A DNA stretch of 64,000 nt from Pomphorhynchus laevis (GCA_012934845.2 WNNJ02000423.1:1-64000), one strand, 5' to 3'. Counted from the stretch's first letter, positions 1 to 12,722 are shown. Numbers and translations: made by a program. The notes: a model not told the origin generated them from the sequence alone.

Positions 1-36
1 GAAATGGGATCTCGTGTGCGGTTCAACAGTAGCATA

Positions 37-38
<2 letters not shown>

Positions 39-87
<49 letters not shown>
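39..87. repeat. (TA)n microsatellite
   Basis: Uninterrupted TA dinucleotide tract. It directly abuts a hammerhead-core-like segment, as other TA tracts in the window abut Penelope-like parts. Reading frames across it (poly YI) are artefacts. Confidence 0.98.
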
Positions 88-90
<3 letters not shown>

Positions 91-164
91 TCGAAACGCA
101 CCCTAACCACTTCATCCGACTGACGATGACTGCTGGGTGGTTTGGGGCGTCTCGGAGTGATACA
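87..164 (+). ncRNA. Hammerhead-core-like RNA motif, non-canonical strand order (single copy)
   Basis: Seen: AGTC then GAAA then CGCACCCTAACCAC; next TTCATCCGA then CTGACGA then (T)GACT; next GTGGTTTGGGGCG then TC then TCGGAGTGA. These are the three strands of a hammerhead core. Helix II is AGTC with GACT, helix III is CGC...CCAC with GTGG...GCG, and helix I is TCCGA with TCGGA. All flank the conserved GAAA, CUGANGA and UC boxes in the right register. The strand order along the DNA is GAAA, CUGANGA, UC instead of the usual cyclic order. The stems differ in sequence from the 360-bp and 357-bp families yet still pair, which supports selection for structure. Self-cleavage is inferred only. Confidence 0.55.
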
Positions 165-280
165 TTAGACTGATGGAGCTGATGATCGAAGTTCAGTTTT
201 GTAGCGACTCATATGGATTTAAAATCAATAGTAGCCTGTTTAGGCTCCTGGACCACAGTTACAAGCGATTTTTCGCATTA

Positions 281-413
<133 letters not shown>

Positions 414-479
414 TGAGGTGGACTGCCGTTCGCGATCATAGTAGACCTTTAATCAATGTAAATATGAATAAATTCAAGT

Positions 480-1018
480 CCAGCGAAAAACAAGAATGAT
501 TTTGTCTTTTAAACGTTTCAACCCCGAGGGGTCTTCTTCAGTACAATCTACAACAGTATATAAATACATTGGTTTGTGAAATAACCACATTTAAACAAAT
601 TAATGATCACTAAATGTCAAAATACTTTTTCAAGGCACATCCCACCAGCGAAATATGTGCTTATCTGTATTAACGCCTGGAGGTTGATCAGTATGTAGTC
701 TTCCTATCCAACGTTGCTCTATCTGTCTCCTCTTACAGTCATTAGTGTCTACGTCAAGCAATTTATACGTAAAGGTGTGTTTACTTTTTTCAGTGATTGT
801 ATGAGCTGCTGCACTATTAGCCTTCAACCCAATTTTTATATGGTGCCGTCTCTTAGTCAGCCTGTCTTTTAAGGGATGCTTTGTCTCTCCGACATACTGA
901 GCTGCACATTCTCGACATTGAGCGAAATAACCACCTCCTGCAGTTTTACAGTTAGCCGATTTACCTAAATGATATTTCAAAGAGGTTGTGCTACTTTTTA
1001 CGCTCTCTCCGCTATCAA
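480..1018 (-). pseudogene. Penelope-like element fossil, GIY-YIG endonuclease end and 3' tail
   Basis: The minus strand encodes the C-terminal endonuclease of a Penelope-like retroelement (coding part about 630-1018). Visible motifs are a Cys pair and GIY-YIG block ([17 protein letters not shown]) followed by a basic stretch ([12 protein letters not shown]). Downstream, at about 500-545, the minus strand reads CTGAAGAAG ... GAAACGTTT, a common PLE 3'-tail signature. No reverse transcriptase part is present, so the copy is 5' truncated, and it abuts a TA tract. In intact PLEs the protein couples an RT to this endonuclease for target-primed insertion. Confidence 0.8.
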
Positions 1019-1166
<148 letters not shown>

Positions 1167-1243
1167 GACTACCTTCTGCATTGCGAAGGGGTAATGAACC
1201 GTCCTCTGGGATCCTTACTGCTAACGGATTCAATTGCATAATT

Positions 1244-1378
<135 letters not shown>

Positions 1379-1480
1379 GGATGTGTTAAACTGTGCTCCG
1401 GGAGCTAATAAGCTTCAGTTTCATAATTGAAGATGTTGCCAAAAACCGGAGTTCGATTACAAGTAGAGCAGACTTCCTTA

Positions 1481-1555
1481 TCACTCCTAGACCAGCTGAT
1501 AGTAGCCGGCATCACTCATCAGTAGGGTGAACTACCATCAGTCGTTTCGGCTGCC
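1481..1555 (-). ncRNA. Hammerhead-core-like motif, family A unit 1
   Basis: On the minus strand: GGCAGC(C)GAAAC, stem GACTGATGGTAG, then CACCCTA-CTGATGAG, then GATGCC, then CTACTATCAGCTG-GTC-TAGGAG. The full consensus boxes CGAAAC, CTGATGAG and GTC are present, but in the non-canonical order. Confidence 0.55.
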
Positions 1556-1840
1556 TTGTGATATATTAAAAAGGCATTTCCGAGAATTTGCTAACGTGGT
1601 AGCATGGGCATAGCCTCTTTAAACTAACCATGTGCTTTCCGGACCATCCTAATTTTATTCGGCAGGAATTTCACTTGCTGTCGTTGCTTGCTTTCTCACA
1701 GGATCCTTTGGAGGATACATTTTTATAATTTTATATCTGGATGTGTTAAACTGTGCTCCGGGAGCTAATAAGCTTCAGTTTCATAATTGTAGATTGTGCC
1801 AAAAACCTGAGTTCGATTACATGTAGAGCAGACTTCCTTA

Positions 1841-1915
1841 TCACTCCTAGACGAGCTGATTGTAGCCGGCAACACTCATCAGTAGGGTAAATTACTATCA
1901 GTCGTTTCGGCTGCC
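1841..1915 (-). ncRNA. Hammerhead-core-like motif, family A unit 2
   Basis: Same motif one period later. The helix II strand next to CTGATGAG reads TGTTGCC here, pairing with GGCAGC with one wobble. Helix III has more mismatches than in unit 1. Confidence 0.5.
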
Positions 1916-2200
1916 TTGTGATATGTTAAATAGGCATTTACGAGAATTTGCTAACGTGGTAGCATGGGCATAGCCTCTTTAAACTAACTATGTGCTTTCC
2001 GGACCATCCTAATTTTATTCGGCAGGAATTTTACTTGCTGTCGTTGCTTGCTTTCTTACAGGATCCTTTGGAGGATACATTTTTATAATTTTATATCTGG
2101 ATGTGTTAAACTGTGCTCCGTGAGCTAATAAGCTTCAGTTTCATAATTGTAGATTGTGCCAAAAACCGTAATTCGATTACAAGTAGAGCTGACTTCCTTA

Positions 2201-2275
2201 TCACTCCTAGACAAGCTGATTGTAGCCGGCAACACATATCAGTAGGGTGAACTACCATTAGTCGTTTCGGCTGCC
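2201..2275 (-). ncRNA. Hammerhead-core-like motif, family A unit 3
   Basis: Third copy. The CGAAAC and GTC boxes are retained, but the CTGATGAG box is altered (CTGATATG), so this copy is probably inactive. Confidence 0.45.
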
Positions 2276-2657
2276 TTGTGATATATTAAATGGGCATTTC
2301 CGAGAATTTGCTAACGTGGTAGCATGGGCCTAGCCTTTTTAAACTAACCATGTGCTTTCCGGAACATCCTAATTTTATACGGCAGGAATTTTACTTGATG
2401 TCGTTGCTTGCTTTCTCACAGGATCCTTTGGAGGATACATTTTTATAATTTTATATCTGGATGTGTTAAGCTGTGCTCCGGGAGCTAATAAGCTTCAATT
2501 TCATAATTGTAGATGTTGCCAAAAACCGGAGTTTGATTACAAGTAGAGCAGACTTCTTTATCACTCCTAGACGAGCTGATGGTAGCCGACAGCACTCATC
2601 AGTAGGGTGATGAGTGCTGCTGTCTCCATCAGAAGGGAGATGAGTATATATATAGCA

Positions 2658-2690
2658 TGTAGAAGAGGTTATGCCTCTTCTACATGCTAC
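2658..2690. repeat. Perfect 14-bp hairpin
   Basis: GCATGTAGAAGAGG pairs perfectly with CCTCTTCTACATGC across a 5-nt loop. It sits where family A copies switch orientation (minus to the left, plus to the right), so it marks the inversion junction. Confidence 0.9.
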
Positions 2691-2750
2691 TTTAAAGAAG
2701 CTATGCTCATGCAAAACCTCTTTAAAGTGGCTATGCATGGCCTCTTTTTA

Positions 2751-2830
2751 GGCAGCCGAAACGACTGATGGTAGTTCACCCTACTGATGAGTGCTGCCGG
2801 CTAACATCAGCTCGTCTAGGAGTGATAAGG
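2751..2830 (+). ncRNA. Hammerhead-core-like motif, inverted family A copy
   Basis: Plus-strand copy of the family A motif: GGCAGCC-GAAA, CGACTGATGGTAG, CACCCTA-CTGATGA-GTGCTGCC, CTAACATCAGCTCG-TC-TAGGAG. Helix III pairs CGA..CTGATG with CATCAG..TCG. This is the cleanest example of the family A version. The repeat continues to about 2880 and then stops. Confidence 0.55.
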
Positions 2831-2984
2831 AAGTCTGATCTGCATGTAATCGAACTCCGGTTTTTGGCAAAATCTACTATGATATATATTCCATGGAATA
2901 ATAGGTATACCCGGATAAACAGATACAGAATATTATTTTTGACGTTTAGCCCTACTGGGCCTTATCAATCTAAAACAAACAAGT

Positions 2985-5720
2985 CAAGCTAAAATCTATA
3001 AAATCCGCGTGCTTAGGCCTGCAAATTTTTTGAGTGCTGCCTCCCAACACACCGGGTATGCTGACATAATGCGTGCGATGGATGCAAGAGTGGAAGCGGT
3101 TTATGAGACAATGGAAAACCTAATTTCAAAGGTTGTGTCTGCATTCTGCACAAATCCTTCGATTTCTTCTGCCACAATTCCGTCATCTAAAAAAGGGGGC
3201 TTCGGCCCATACTGTCCTCCTCCTGCTCAAGATCGGTTAAATGCTGGGTGGCAAACAGCATAAGAGAAATGAAGACGCTGCCCAAGTGTAAATACCGACC
3301 CCGGGTGGGGCTAGTGAGGGAAAGGGTAACCTTCATGCACCTAGCTCTGTCTAGGTAGGCAATCCCCCATCCAACTAATCTATCACAATGCAGAGTACTC
3401 GTAACCCTTTTTCACTGAATGTCCTTTAGTGGAATTCGGGAGGTGCTCCTGCTCTTAGACTTATATCTGGTAGAGATACAGATGTTATAGTCCTTCAGGA
3501 GACGACGGTCTATTTGTCTTCCCTAGGATATTACTCGATTTATCCCAAAGCATATATGTTCCCACTATACTCCGTACATAACTCCACCCCACTTATCTTC
3601 ATCTCAAGGACTCTTGACCTTAGTTAAGTGCTCCTTAAGGTCCTTTCTCCTATAAAACTACTCATGTCCAGCCACGTCTTGTTTAGTAATTTCACTCAGT
3701 AAGAACGGTAAACGCCTCAGTCTAGCCAATGTCTACATCGGTCCAGGGGAAATTCACAACAACCGTGACCTCCTGGATAGTATTATTGACAGCGGTTATG
3801 GCATGATACTTAGAGATTTCAACGACAGAACTGGTCGTTGGATCAATGCAGCACTTCGCAGAGCTAGGAACGGTTATCTTATTCACAAACCCCCGTCACC
3901 TACCTTTCATTGCACATCAACAAATTCCATCCTCGACATTTTACTGCTTCACTCGAGGTTGTTGTTAAAACACTTCTGCACGGAGCAGTCGCGCCAGCAA
4001 TTGTCCACCTCTCATGACCTAATTCGTTGGAGAATTGAGGAAGATATGTTGCTTCAAAGGAGGTTTCACTTTGATCCGATCAGAGTGGCCCTCTTTCAAG
4101 CGGCTATCCAACTCTTTCCCTTAATAGGAAATGAGAGTTTGACCAAATTTAATACCTACCTATTTTCGCAAGCTACCTCAATTCTTTCGATTACCTATAA
4201 AGGTCGTATATACAATCGCACTCTGACGAAACTCAAGGTCTTAGCAAAATTACTGAACCTCCCTAATCTCTCTGCTTCCGCCAAACAGGCCATCTTGAAT
4301 GAATACTGGAGCACTAGATACAGGTTCCAGCTGAGTAGGTATAGTACGAGTATCGCTCGCCTTAATCCTTCCCAGTCTTCCTTTTGGAAGATTTTTAAGA
4401 AGGAGAAGTTTGTTTGCTGGAAGGATAGAGCATTGAGTTGGATAGGAAATGTAGGCCTTGAAAATGTTTTAGAGGAGTCACTAGCCCTACACAACTATGG
4501 AGCCACTCAATCACCTCAACCAATCCCGCCTTTGTGTAACTTCAGGAGTCGGGATTTACTAGTTACGGATATCCTTAACTCCTGGGGTCTACTCCCGGGC
4601 ACCTCCAAATCCGTCGCTCCACTTTCTTTTCGGGTATGTCAGCTTTTTACAGCAGCTCAGAGAAGAGAGGTGGCCGTAACAATGCTTTTAGCCTCCCCAT
4701 CCGATGTAGCAGGCATCAATATTAGTAAGCGTGTTTTTATTCCTAAGAAAAAATCCTGCTCATGCCCAAAGACCTGCGACCCATTTCGATTTAAAATGCC
4801 CTCGTGTCGATTTATGAAAAAGCGCTTGCACGTAAAATCCGCGACTACCTGAGTAGGCGTAATTTGATCCCTCCAGGTTTTCATGGGTTCGTTAAAGGTC
4901 GCTCGGTCCATTCAGCAGTAGGCGAAGTGGTACAGTTTTGTCGGGAGAATAGCCATCGCATAGTTGTGGCTGTTTTCCTTGACTTTTCTGCTGCATTTGA
5001 CCACAGCCCTGTTCTCTGGACACAGGTGCAAAGACGTAGTTTCTGACATCAGCCCTTCTTTTTAAGATTAAAAGACCAGTTAACCATATCCAATCTTAAT
5101 TTAAATTCCGCCAAATCGCAGGTGGTTGTCTTTCATGGCGTTACTGCAACATAGAAAAAACTTTAGAGATTAGCACTCTCTGTACTCTCCTCCATATTTG
5201 CCTCTGAACAACTCCCCAGCTTTTAAAGTCGAGTAAAATAACTGGGGTTCACCGTTACGGTGAACTGGTCGGCGAAAGCTGACCTGGAAAGACTTTAACT
5301 TATCCTGAAGAAAGCTAGGTGGGCTCTGAAACGGGCTCAGCATCTGTCATTGAAAGGGAAAACCCAGGCGTGCCTTCGGGGTACCTGGGCTATCTCTGGG
5401 GTAATCTTCTCAAGAGGACGTCCCCAGAGCAAAGGCTAAGTTTTCTTAAGCTCCTCGTCTCTCGTTTACCCACCGCGCCGATTGGATTCTTCGGGGGAGT
5501 GAAAGACCCCAAGTGGTTCAGTCTGAAGGCGGCGTGTTGGTGGGTAACCACCGCGGTTGGGGGGGGCTCGGATCCTCGTGGATTTGAGGCGATGAAAAAG
5601 GCAAGACTGCAAGAAAGAAATGTGGTTTCTGTCTTTAACTGTCACTCTTAGCTGACTGTTATTACTTGTTTTTCTCATATTTGTTTTTGTGATTTAATAA
5701 AATCTTTATTATTATAAAAC
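2985..5720 (+). pseudogene. Non-LTR retrotransposon (LINE) copy 1, internally deleted
   Basis: An ORF1-like piece (3009-3263) is followed by a damaged ORF2. An AP-endonuclease part is visible (LANVYIGPGEIH; RDFN where the family has GDFN; SHDLIRW). An open linker of 349 codons runs 3803-4852 (LLASPSDVAGINISKRVF), and an RT start (YEKALARKIRDYLSR, FVKGRS, VFLDFSAAFD) follows near 4804-5000. About 260 bp are then missing compared with copies 3 and 4, including the catalytic YADD box. The C-terminal part and the tail with AATAAA (about 5695) follow. ORF2 frames are broken. Copies 2, 3 and 4 and two fragments belong to the same family. I do not assign a clade. Confidence 0.85.
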
Positions 5721-5924
5721 TGAGACGGCTGACAAAGAAATCTTTTATATTGATATAATTTAATAAACATTTAACGCAACAATAGTTTTTTGTATAATGT
5801 GATAATAATATGTTATATATTTGTAATATTATTATATTTATTAATAAGTTTGTAGGTGCAATGTAGTTTTTAACACGTCATCTATTTTTTCTATTCATAT
5901 AAAAATAACAATATTATTGTCTAG

Positions 5925-5990
5925 ATACTTTTTTGATACTCATGTACCACCAAGATCTTCATTGGTTCTATCTGATAACGTTATAATGCT
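5925..5990 (+). CDS. Candidate micro-exon E0 (66 nt, phase 2-2)
   Basis: Acceptor GTCTAG, donor GTAAGTTG. After the one-base phase the exon is open: it starts YFFDTHVPP and ends LVLSDNVIM. Length, phase and the FD/NT...S..L.LS.NV pattern match the exons at 13.4, 25.5 and 31.9 kb. This is the most upstream member, separated from the next by satellite DNA and three LINE copies. Protein function is unknown. The call rests on paralogy to the other exons. Confidence 0.62.
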
Positions 5991-6429
5991 GTAAGTTGAA
6001 AATTAAATTAATCATTATTTTCGTGTAAAGTTGCTTGTATCACATGTTAGTAAAAATCATTATGATGAACAACGTACATGTTTGTTATTGCTTAATTCAT
6101 AGTTATGTTGTAGAACGCATATTTCTTAACAAAAACTATATCGAGAAATGATGTTATACAATGGTATAAATTACAAATTGCAATTCAATAATATAAATGA
6201 CAGTTTAAAAATATTATAATTTATTAATTATGAACGATTAAATTCTAAGTATGTCTATAACTTGCAAATATGTTAGTTAAAGTTAGTTGATAGTCAATGC
6301 AGTAGATCAGAGCAACTACCACAGCTTAATCGGCAAGTACATTTTCTATTGGCTCTTAAATTGTGACTTTAATATGACAATTTTGACGTGATATACATCA
6401 GTAAGGCTAGCTCAATCAACAATTAGCGA

Positions 6430-7690
6430 TTGTCGGATTTTGATACATTCCATTATTGCTGATACCGATTAAGGCTTGATAAATTGAATGTCATTCCACA
6501 TCTCGATTCACTGTAATAAGGCGTTATTAAATATAATCTTCCGTGTGAGATTAAAGCGATTTTAAATATATTTTTAGGTATACAGCGTAGTTTGCACTTC
6601 AAAGCAAAACTCATGATACCGATTAGGGCTTGATAAACTGAATGTCATTCCTCATCTTCTCGTTCACTGTAATGAGTAGCTATTAAATATCTTCTTCCGT
6701 GTGAGATTAAAGCGATTCTGATATTATAAAGGTATACAGCGTAGTTTGCACTTCAAAGCAAAACTCATGATACCGATTAGGGCTTGATAAACTGAATGTC
6801 ATTCCTCATCTTCTCGGTTCACTGTAATGAGTAGCTATTAAATATCTTCTTCCGTGTGAGATTAAAGCGATTCTGATATTATAAAGGTATACAGCGTAGT
6901 TTGCCCTTCAAAGCGTAACTCATGATACCGATTGAGTCTTGATGAATTGAATGTCATTCCACATCTTCTCGGTTCACTGTAATGAGTAGCAATTAAATAT
7001 CTTCCGTGTGAGATTAAAGCGATTCTGAATTTATACAGGTATACAGAGTAGTTTGCACTTTAAAGCAAAACTCATGATACCGATGGGGGCTTGATAAACT
7101 GAATGTCATTCCTTATCTTCTCGGTTCACTGTAATGAGTAGCAATTAAATATCTTCCGTGTGAGATTAAAGCGATTCTGATATTATAAAGATATACAGCG
7201 TAGTTTGCACTTCAAAGCAAAACTCATGATACCGATTGAGGCTTGATAAATTGAATGTCATTCCACATCTTCTCGGTTCACTGTAATGAGTAGCTATTAA
7301 ATATCTTCTTCCGTGTGAGATTAAAGCGTTTCTGAATTTATACAGGTATACAGCGTAGTTTGCACTTCAAAGCAAAACTCATGATACCGATTGGGGCTTG
7401 GTAAATTGTTTTTCATTCCTTATCTTCTCGGTTCACTGTAATGAGTAGCAATTAAATATCTTCTTCCGTGTGAGATTAAAGCGATTCTGATATTATAAAC
7501 GTATACAGCGTAGTTTGCACTTCAAAGTAAAACTCATGATACCGATTGAGGCTTGATAAATTGAATGTCATTCCAAAACTTCTCGGTTCACTGTAATGAG
7601 TAGCTATTAAATATCTCTTCAGTGTGAGATTAAAGCGATTCTGAATTTATACAGGTATACATCGTAGTTTGCACATCAAAGCAAACTCAT
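6430..7690. repeat. ~154-bp tandem satellite, about 8 units
   Basis: The landmark GGTATACAGCGTAG recurs near 6578, 6731, 6886, 7038, 7190, 7345, 7500 and 7653 (spacing 152-155). Units share ATGATACCGAT..GGCTTGATAAA and TCTCGGTTCACTGTAATGAG. The first unit is the most diverged. No coding capacity is seen. It lies in the interval between micro-exons E0 and E1. Confidence 0.92.
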
Positions 7691-8002
7691 GTAAATCGCT
7701 TTAAATAATCTATTTGCATCGGAACAGTTTTAAGAAATTTCGAACTGGAATACCGTGGCGAGTAATTTATAGACTAAGTAGCGGTCTTAGACATAACTGT
7801 GCTGTACTCGCTATACAATAATCTTTTCGCTCTTTATACAATATAGTAATTTTGGTAATTTCTCAGATCGACTTTGTAACACATCGCACTAATAGCATAA
7901 TTAGAATCACATGTTCGGCTGCTTGCCTTCACAAAGAATCAACAGTAGAAATAACTGCCCAACTTATCTATTCACTATAGAATAGAAGATTTCATTATAA
8001 TA
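7691..8002. other. AT-rich sequence, nothing recognised
   Basis: Unique-looking DNA between the satellite and the 3' end of LINE copy 2. No exon of the micro-exon family is seen. Confidence 0.5.
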
Positions 8003-10475
8003 ATAAAGACTTTATTAAATACACCAAAATATATAGCATGCAAGAAAAAGGTAAGTCACAACAAAGTCAGAAAAAATGACAGAACTTCAACTTCATTATT
8101 CTTCGTCTTTCCTTTATCTTTCATGGCCTCAGGTTCACGGGGTTCTAAGCCTCCCAACCGATCTAACACATCCGTTATCCGATTGAACCACCCAGGGTCT
8201 TTCACCCCCCCCCGAAGAATCCAATCGGCGCGAACTTTGCTGGGTAAACGAGATACGAGGAGCTTAAGAAACCTTAGCCTTTGCTCAGGGAGACGTCCTC
8301 TTGAGAAGAAGACTAATCCCGAGATAGCCCAGGTGCCCCAAAGACGCACCTGGGTTTTCCCTTTCAATGACAGATGCTGAGCCCGTTTTAGGGCCCAACT
8401 AGCGTTCTTCAAGATACGTTTAAGTATAATCAGGTCAGCTTTCGCTAACCAGTTTACCGTAACGGTGAACTCCGGATATTTTACTCTACTTGTTAAGGTG
8501 GAGAGAGGTTGGGAGGCAAATATGGAGGAGAGAGATCATAGAGTGCTAATCTCTTTAGTTTTTGCTTTGTGGCAGGGGTGCCATGAAAGACAACCACCTG
8601 CGATTTAGCGGAGTTTAAAATAAGATTGGACTTGGGTAACTGGTCTTTTAATCTTAAAAAGAAACGGCTGATGTCCGAGACTTCGTCTTTGCACCCGCAT
8701 CCAGACACCGGGCTGTGGTATCATCAGCATCTACCACTAGGCGTTGTTTGCGTTTAAATATTTTAAAGAGTTTAATGGATGCAGCAAGATATAAGATAGG
8801 AGAGAGGGGAGTCTTGAGGCACACCTGTAATAGGGTAGAACTGACGCGCATCAGGATCATCTTCATAAAGGAATCGCTTGGTGTACAGCAGTATCTCCAC
8901 CTTGTTAACAATTCTTGCAGGCAACCCGATAGACCTGAGAGAAAAGATAACAACGGGAATGGAGATGCTGTCAAATGCTGCGGAAAAATCAAGGAAAACA
9001 GCCACAGCGAGTTGATGACTATTCTCCTGACAAAACCGATGCACTTCACTAACTTCTGAATGGACCGAGCGACCTTTGACGAACCGATGGAAGCCAGGTG
9101 GGATTAAATTTCGCCTACTCTGATGATCGCGGATTCTACGCGCAAGCGCTTTTTCGTAAATCGAGATGAGGGAATTTTGAATTGAACTGGGCCGCAGGTC
9201 TTTAGGACAAGAGACCGGATACTTTTTTATAGAAAAATTATCCTGCTAATGTTGATGCCGGCCACATCGGAAGGAGATGCCAATATCATTGTGACGGATA
9301 CTTCTCTTCTTTGTTCGGCTGCCAAAAACTGACAAATCCGAGAAGAAAGTGAAGCGACGTATTTAGTAGGTCCCTGGAGGGGCCCCCAGGAGTCAAGGAT
9401 ATCTGTAACAGATATGTCCCTTTCTAATTCGGGGGGGGGAGCGTGTGATAGCTGCCTGAAATAACGATACTCTGATTGGGTCAAAGTAAAATGTCCTCCT
9501 AAGCAACGTATCTTCTTCAATCCGCCAACGAATTAGGTCATGAGAGGTGGTCAGATGAAGACCTTGAGATGAAGAGGAGTAAGGTTGGGTTATGTACCGA
9601 GTATAGTGGGAACAATTGTGCTTAGGGTCGAATCGAGTAATGTCCTGGGGGAGTCGGATAGACAGCGTCTCCTGAAGGACTATAACATCTGAATCTCTAC
9701 CAGATAGAAGTCTAAGGGCAGAAGTTCCTCCCGAATTCCACTGAAGGATATTCAGTGAAAAAGATTTACGAATAGGAATCGAAATTAGTGATTAAATCGC
9801 TAATTAGATTAATTAGTGATTAAAATCGCATAGTGTTAAGCCAGTTGTGTGGGATTGCCGCTACCCTAGACAGAGCTAGAGGCAGAAAGGTTCCCCCTCC
9901 ACCACTAACGCTATCCAGAATGGGCACTTGCCCATGGGCATCATCTTCATTTCCCGATAAAGCGCTCATTACCTTATCCTTTAAAAGCTTAACGATCTTG
10001 ATAGGGGGATGCAGCATGGGCCGAGACCTCCCTCCCTTTAGACTAAAGCACGGCACGTTGTACTGGAACGGATGTAGAAGAATATAATGCTGCCATAATA
10101 TTGGCCGCTATCCCTTCCATTTGTTTTATAACTGATATCTTGTTGGAATCTATAATGTGGAGGATGTCCTTATCGGACATGCGTGAGGACGTGTAGAAAA
10201 GCTTGCAGAATCTTGCTTGGCCTGAGCTGTACGAGCAAAACTGTTTCTGTATTTCTTAAATAAAAAGCATTTACGGGACCACGCTGGGTGGTCACTACCA
10301 CAATTGGAGCAGAGGGTTTATGCTTCACATTTTACCCCCATCGTTAGGCCATCGCAGGATTCGTGACTGCAGACACCACACGTTTTATTGCGATAGCAAT
10401 TAGAGCCCCAGTGCACCCACTGATGGCGCACACTGCAGTGGGGGTAGGTGAGGTCGTCGGCATTGAGTATTGTGA
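8003..10475 (-). pseudogene. LINE copy 2 (minus strand), same family as copy 1
   Basis: Reading leftward: ORF1 zinc knuckle (CSNCGSDHPAWSRKC, about 10268-10312) and an ORF1 segment (9820-10056); a short endonuclease remnant; the linker (9227-9520, SVTDILDSWG, LASPSDVAGINIS); RT (8772-9049, VFLDFSAAFD); then VVDADDTTA, where the YADD box has become DADD; the C-terminal domain (8056-8412); and the AATAAAG-containing tail near 8005. Much of the endonuclease/linker is deleted. It is arranged head to head with copy 3. It is useful because it preserves the ORF1 zinc knuckle. Confidence 0.83.
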
Positions 10476-10499
10476 ACTTTATATTAGATCGTGAAGCTC

Positions 10500-12722
10500 C
10501 TCAAGAGCAAAAAGAAGGAAATGAAGACATTTCCCAGCAGCAAGTACTAACCCTGGATGGAACCAGTGGCGGGGGGGGACATTTTTCCTGCACCTAGCTC
10601 TGTCTAGGTAGGCAATCCATTATCCAACTAATCCATTACAATGCAGAGTACTTGTGAGCCTTTTTCACTAAATATCTTTTAGTGGAATTCGGAAGGTGCT
10701 TCCGCCTTTTAAATTTATCTGGTGGAGATGCAAATATTATAGTTTTTTAGGAGACGCGTTCTGTCCGTCTCCCACAAGACATTACTCGATTTATCCCAAA
10801 GCATCTAAGTTTCCTTTGTACTTCGTAAATACCCCACATCATTCCTCTTCATCTCAAGGACTCTTGACCTTAGTTAAGTGCTCCTTAAGGTCATCCCCTC
10901 TATTTAATTACTAGTGTCTAGCCATGTCCTGTTTAGTAGTTTCACTCTAATAACGGTAAACGCCTCAGTCTAGCCAATGTCTACATACGTCCAGGAGAGA
11001 TTCACAAGAGCTGTGACCTCCTGGATGATATTATTGATGGCAGCATGACATTATACTTGGAGACTTCAACGATAGAACTGGTCGTTGGATCAACGCAGCA
11101 TTTTGCAGAGCTAGGAACGTTTATCTTATTCATAAATCACAGTCCTCCACCTTTCATTGCACATCAACATATTAAATCCTCGACATTTTACTGCTTCACT
11201 CAAGGTGGTTGCTTAAACACCTTTGTACGTCGCGCTAACAATTATCCACCTCTCGTGATCTAATTCGTTGAGAATTAAGGTGGATACGTTGCTTTCAAGG
11301 AGGTTTTACTTTGATCCGGTCAGAGTTACCATCTTTCAGGCGGCTATCCTATTAATTGTCCGAATAGGAAATGAGAGTATTACTGAATTTAATTCCTACC
11401 TCTTTTCGCAAGCTACCGCGATTCTATAAGCAACCTAAAAGATCGCTTATACAATCCTACTCCGACAAAATTCAAACCCCTAGCTAAATTACTGAACCTG
11501 CCTAATCTATCTGCTTCTGCCAGACAGACCCTCTCGAATAAATACTGGAGCACTAGATATAGTTTCTAGATGAGTAGGGATAGGGCGAGTATTGCTCGTC
11601 TTAATCCTTCTCAGTCTTCCTTTTGAAAGATATTCAAGAAGGAGATATTTGTTTACTGAAAGGATAGGGCATTGGGTTGGATCGATAGTATAGGCTTTGA
11701 CGAAGTTTTAGAGGAGTCACTTGCCCTCCACAACCGTGGAGCCACTCAATTACCTCAATCAATCCCGCCTTTGGGTAACTTCAATAGTAGGGATCTATCT
11801 GTCACAGATATACTCTAATCTTGGGATCCATTTCCGGGCACCTCCAAATCCGTCGCTTTACGTTCTTCTCGTGTCTGTCAGCTTTTGACAGGCGATCAGA
11901 GAAGAGAGTTTGCCATCACAATGCTTCTAGCATCCCCATCTGATGTAACAGGCATCAATATTAGTAAGCGAGTTTTTATTCCTAAGAAAAAATCCTGCTC
12001 ATGCCCTAAAGATCTGCGACATATTTTGATTCAAAATGCCCTCGTGTCGATTTACGAAAAAGCGCTTGCGCGTAAAATGTACGACCATCTGAGTAGTCGA
12101 AATTTAATCCCACCTGGTTTCCATCGGTTCGTCAAAGGTCGCTCGGTCCATTCAGCAGTAGGCGAAGTGGTACAGTTTTGTCGGGAGAATAGCCATCGCA
12201 TAGTTGTGGATGTTTTCCTTGACTTTTCTGCTGCATTTGAAGGCATCTCCATTTCCTTTGTGATCTCTTCTCTCAGGTCCCTCGGATTGCCTGCGAGAAT
12301 TGTGAACAGGGTGGAGATGCTAATGCACACCAAGCGATTTTACTATGAAGACGACCCTGATGCGCTTCAGTTCTACCCTATTACGGGTGTGCCTCAAGGC
12401 TCCCCTCTCTCCTATCTTATATCTTGCTGCATCCATTAAACTCTTTAAAATATTTAAACGCAAACAACGCCTAGTGGTAAATACTGATGATACCACAACC
12501 CTGTTGTCTGGATGCAGGTGCAAAGACGCAGTCTCGGACACCAGCCGTTTCTTTTTAAGATTGAAAGACCACCTTGTTTTAAACTTCGCTAAATCGCAGG
12601 TGGTCGTCTTTCATGGTACCCCTGCTACGAAGCAAAAACTTAAGAGATTAGCACTCTCTGCTCTCTCTCCTCCATATTTGCCTCTGAACCACTCCAGAAC
12701 CACTCTAGTAGAAAACATTTAA
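10500..12722 (+). pseudogene. LINE copy 3, 3' truncated
   Basis: It begins with the ORF1/ORF2 junction sequence also found at about 3260 in copy 1. Endonuclease remnants follow (about 10690-11280), then the linker, then an open RT stretch (11885-12439: LASPSDVTGINISKRVF, VFLDFSAAFE, GVPQGSPLSY). The catalytic box reads VVNTDDTTTL, so YADD is lost. The C-terminal domain and poly-A tail are missing. Multiple frame breaks; inactive. Confidence 0.83.

Noticed and set aside
10696-11263. Small plus-strand frames before the RT of LINE copy 3
   Set aside because: Frame pieces of the broken endonuclease; not independent genes.
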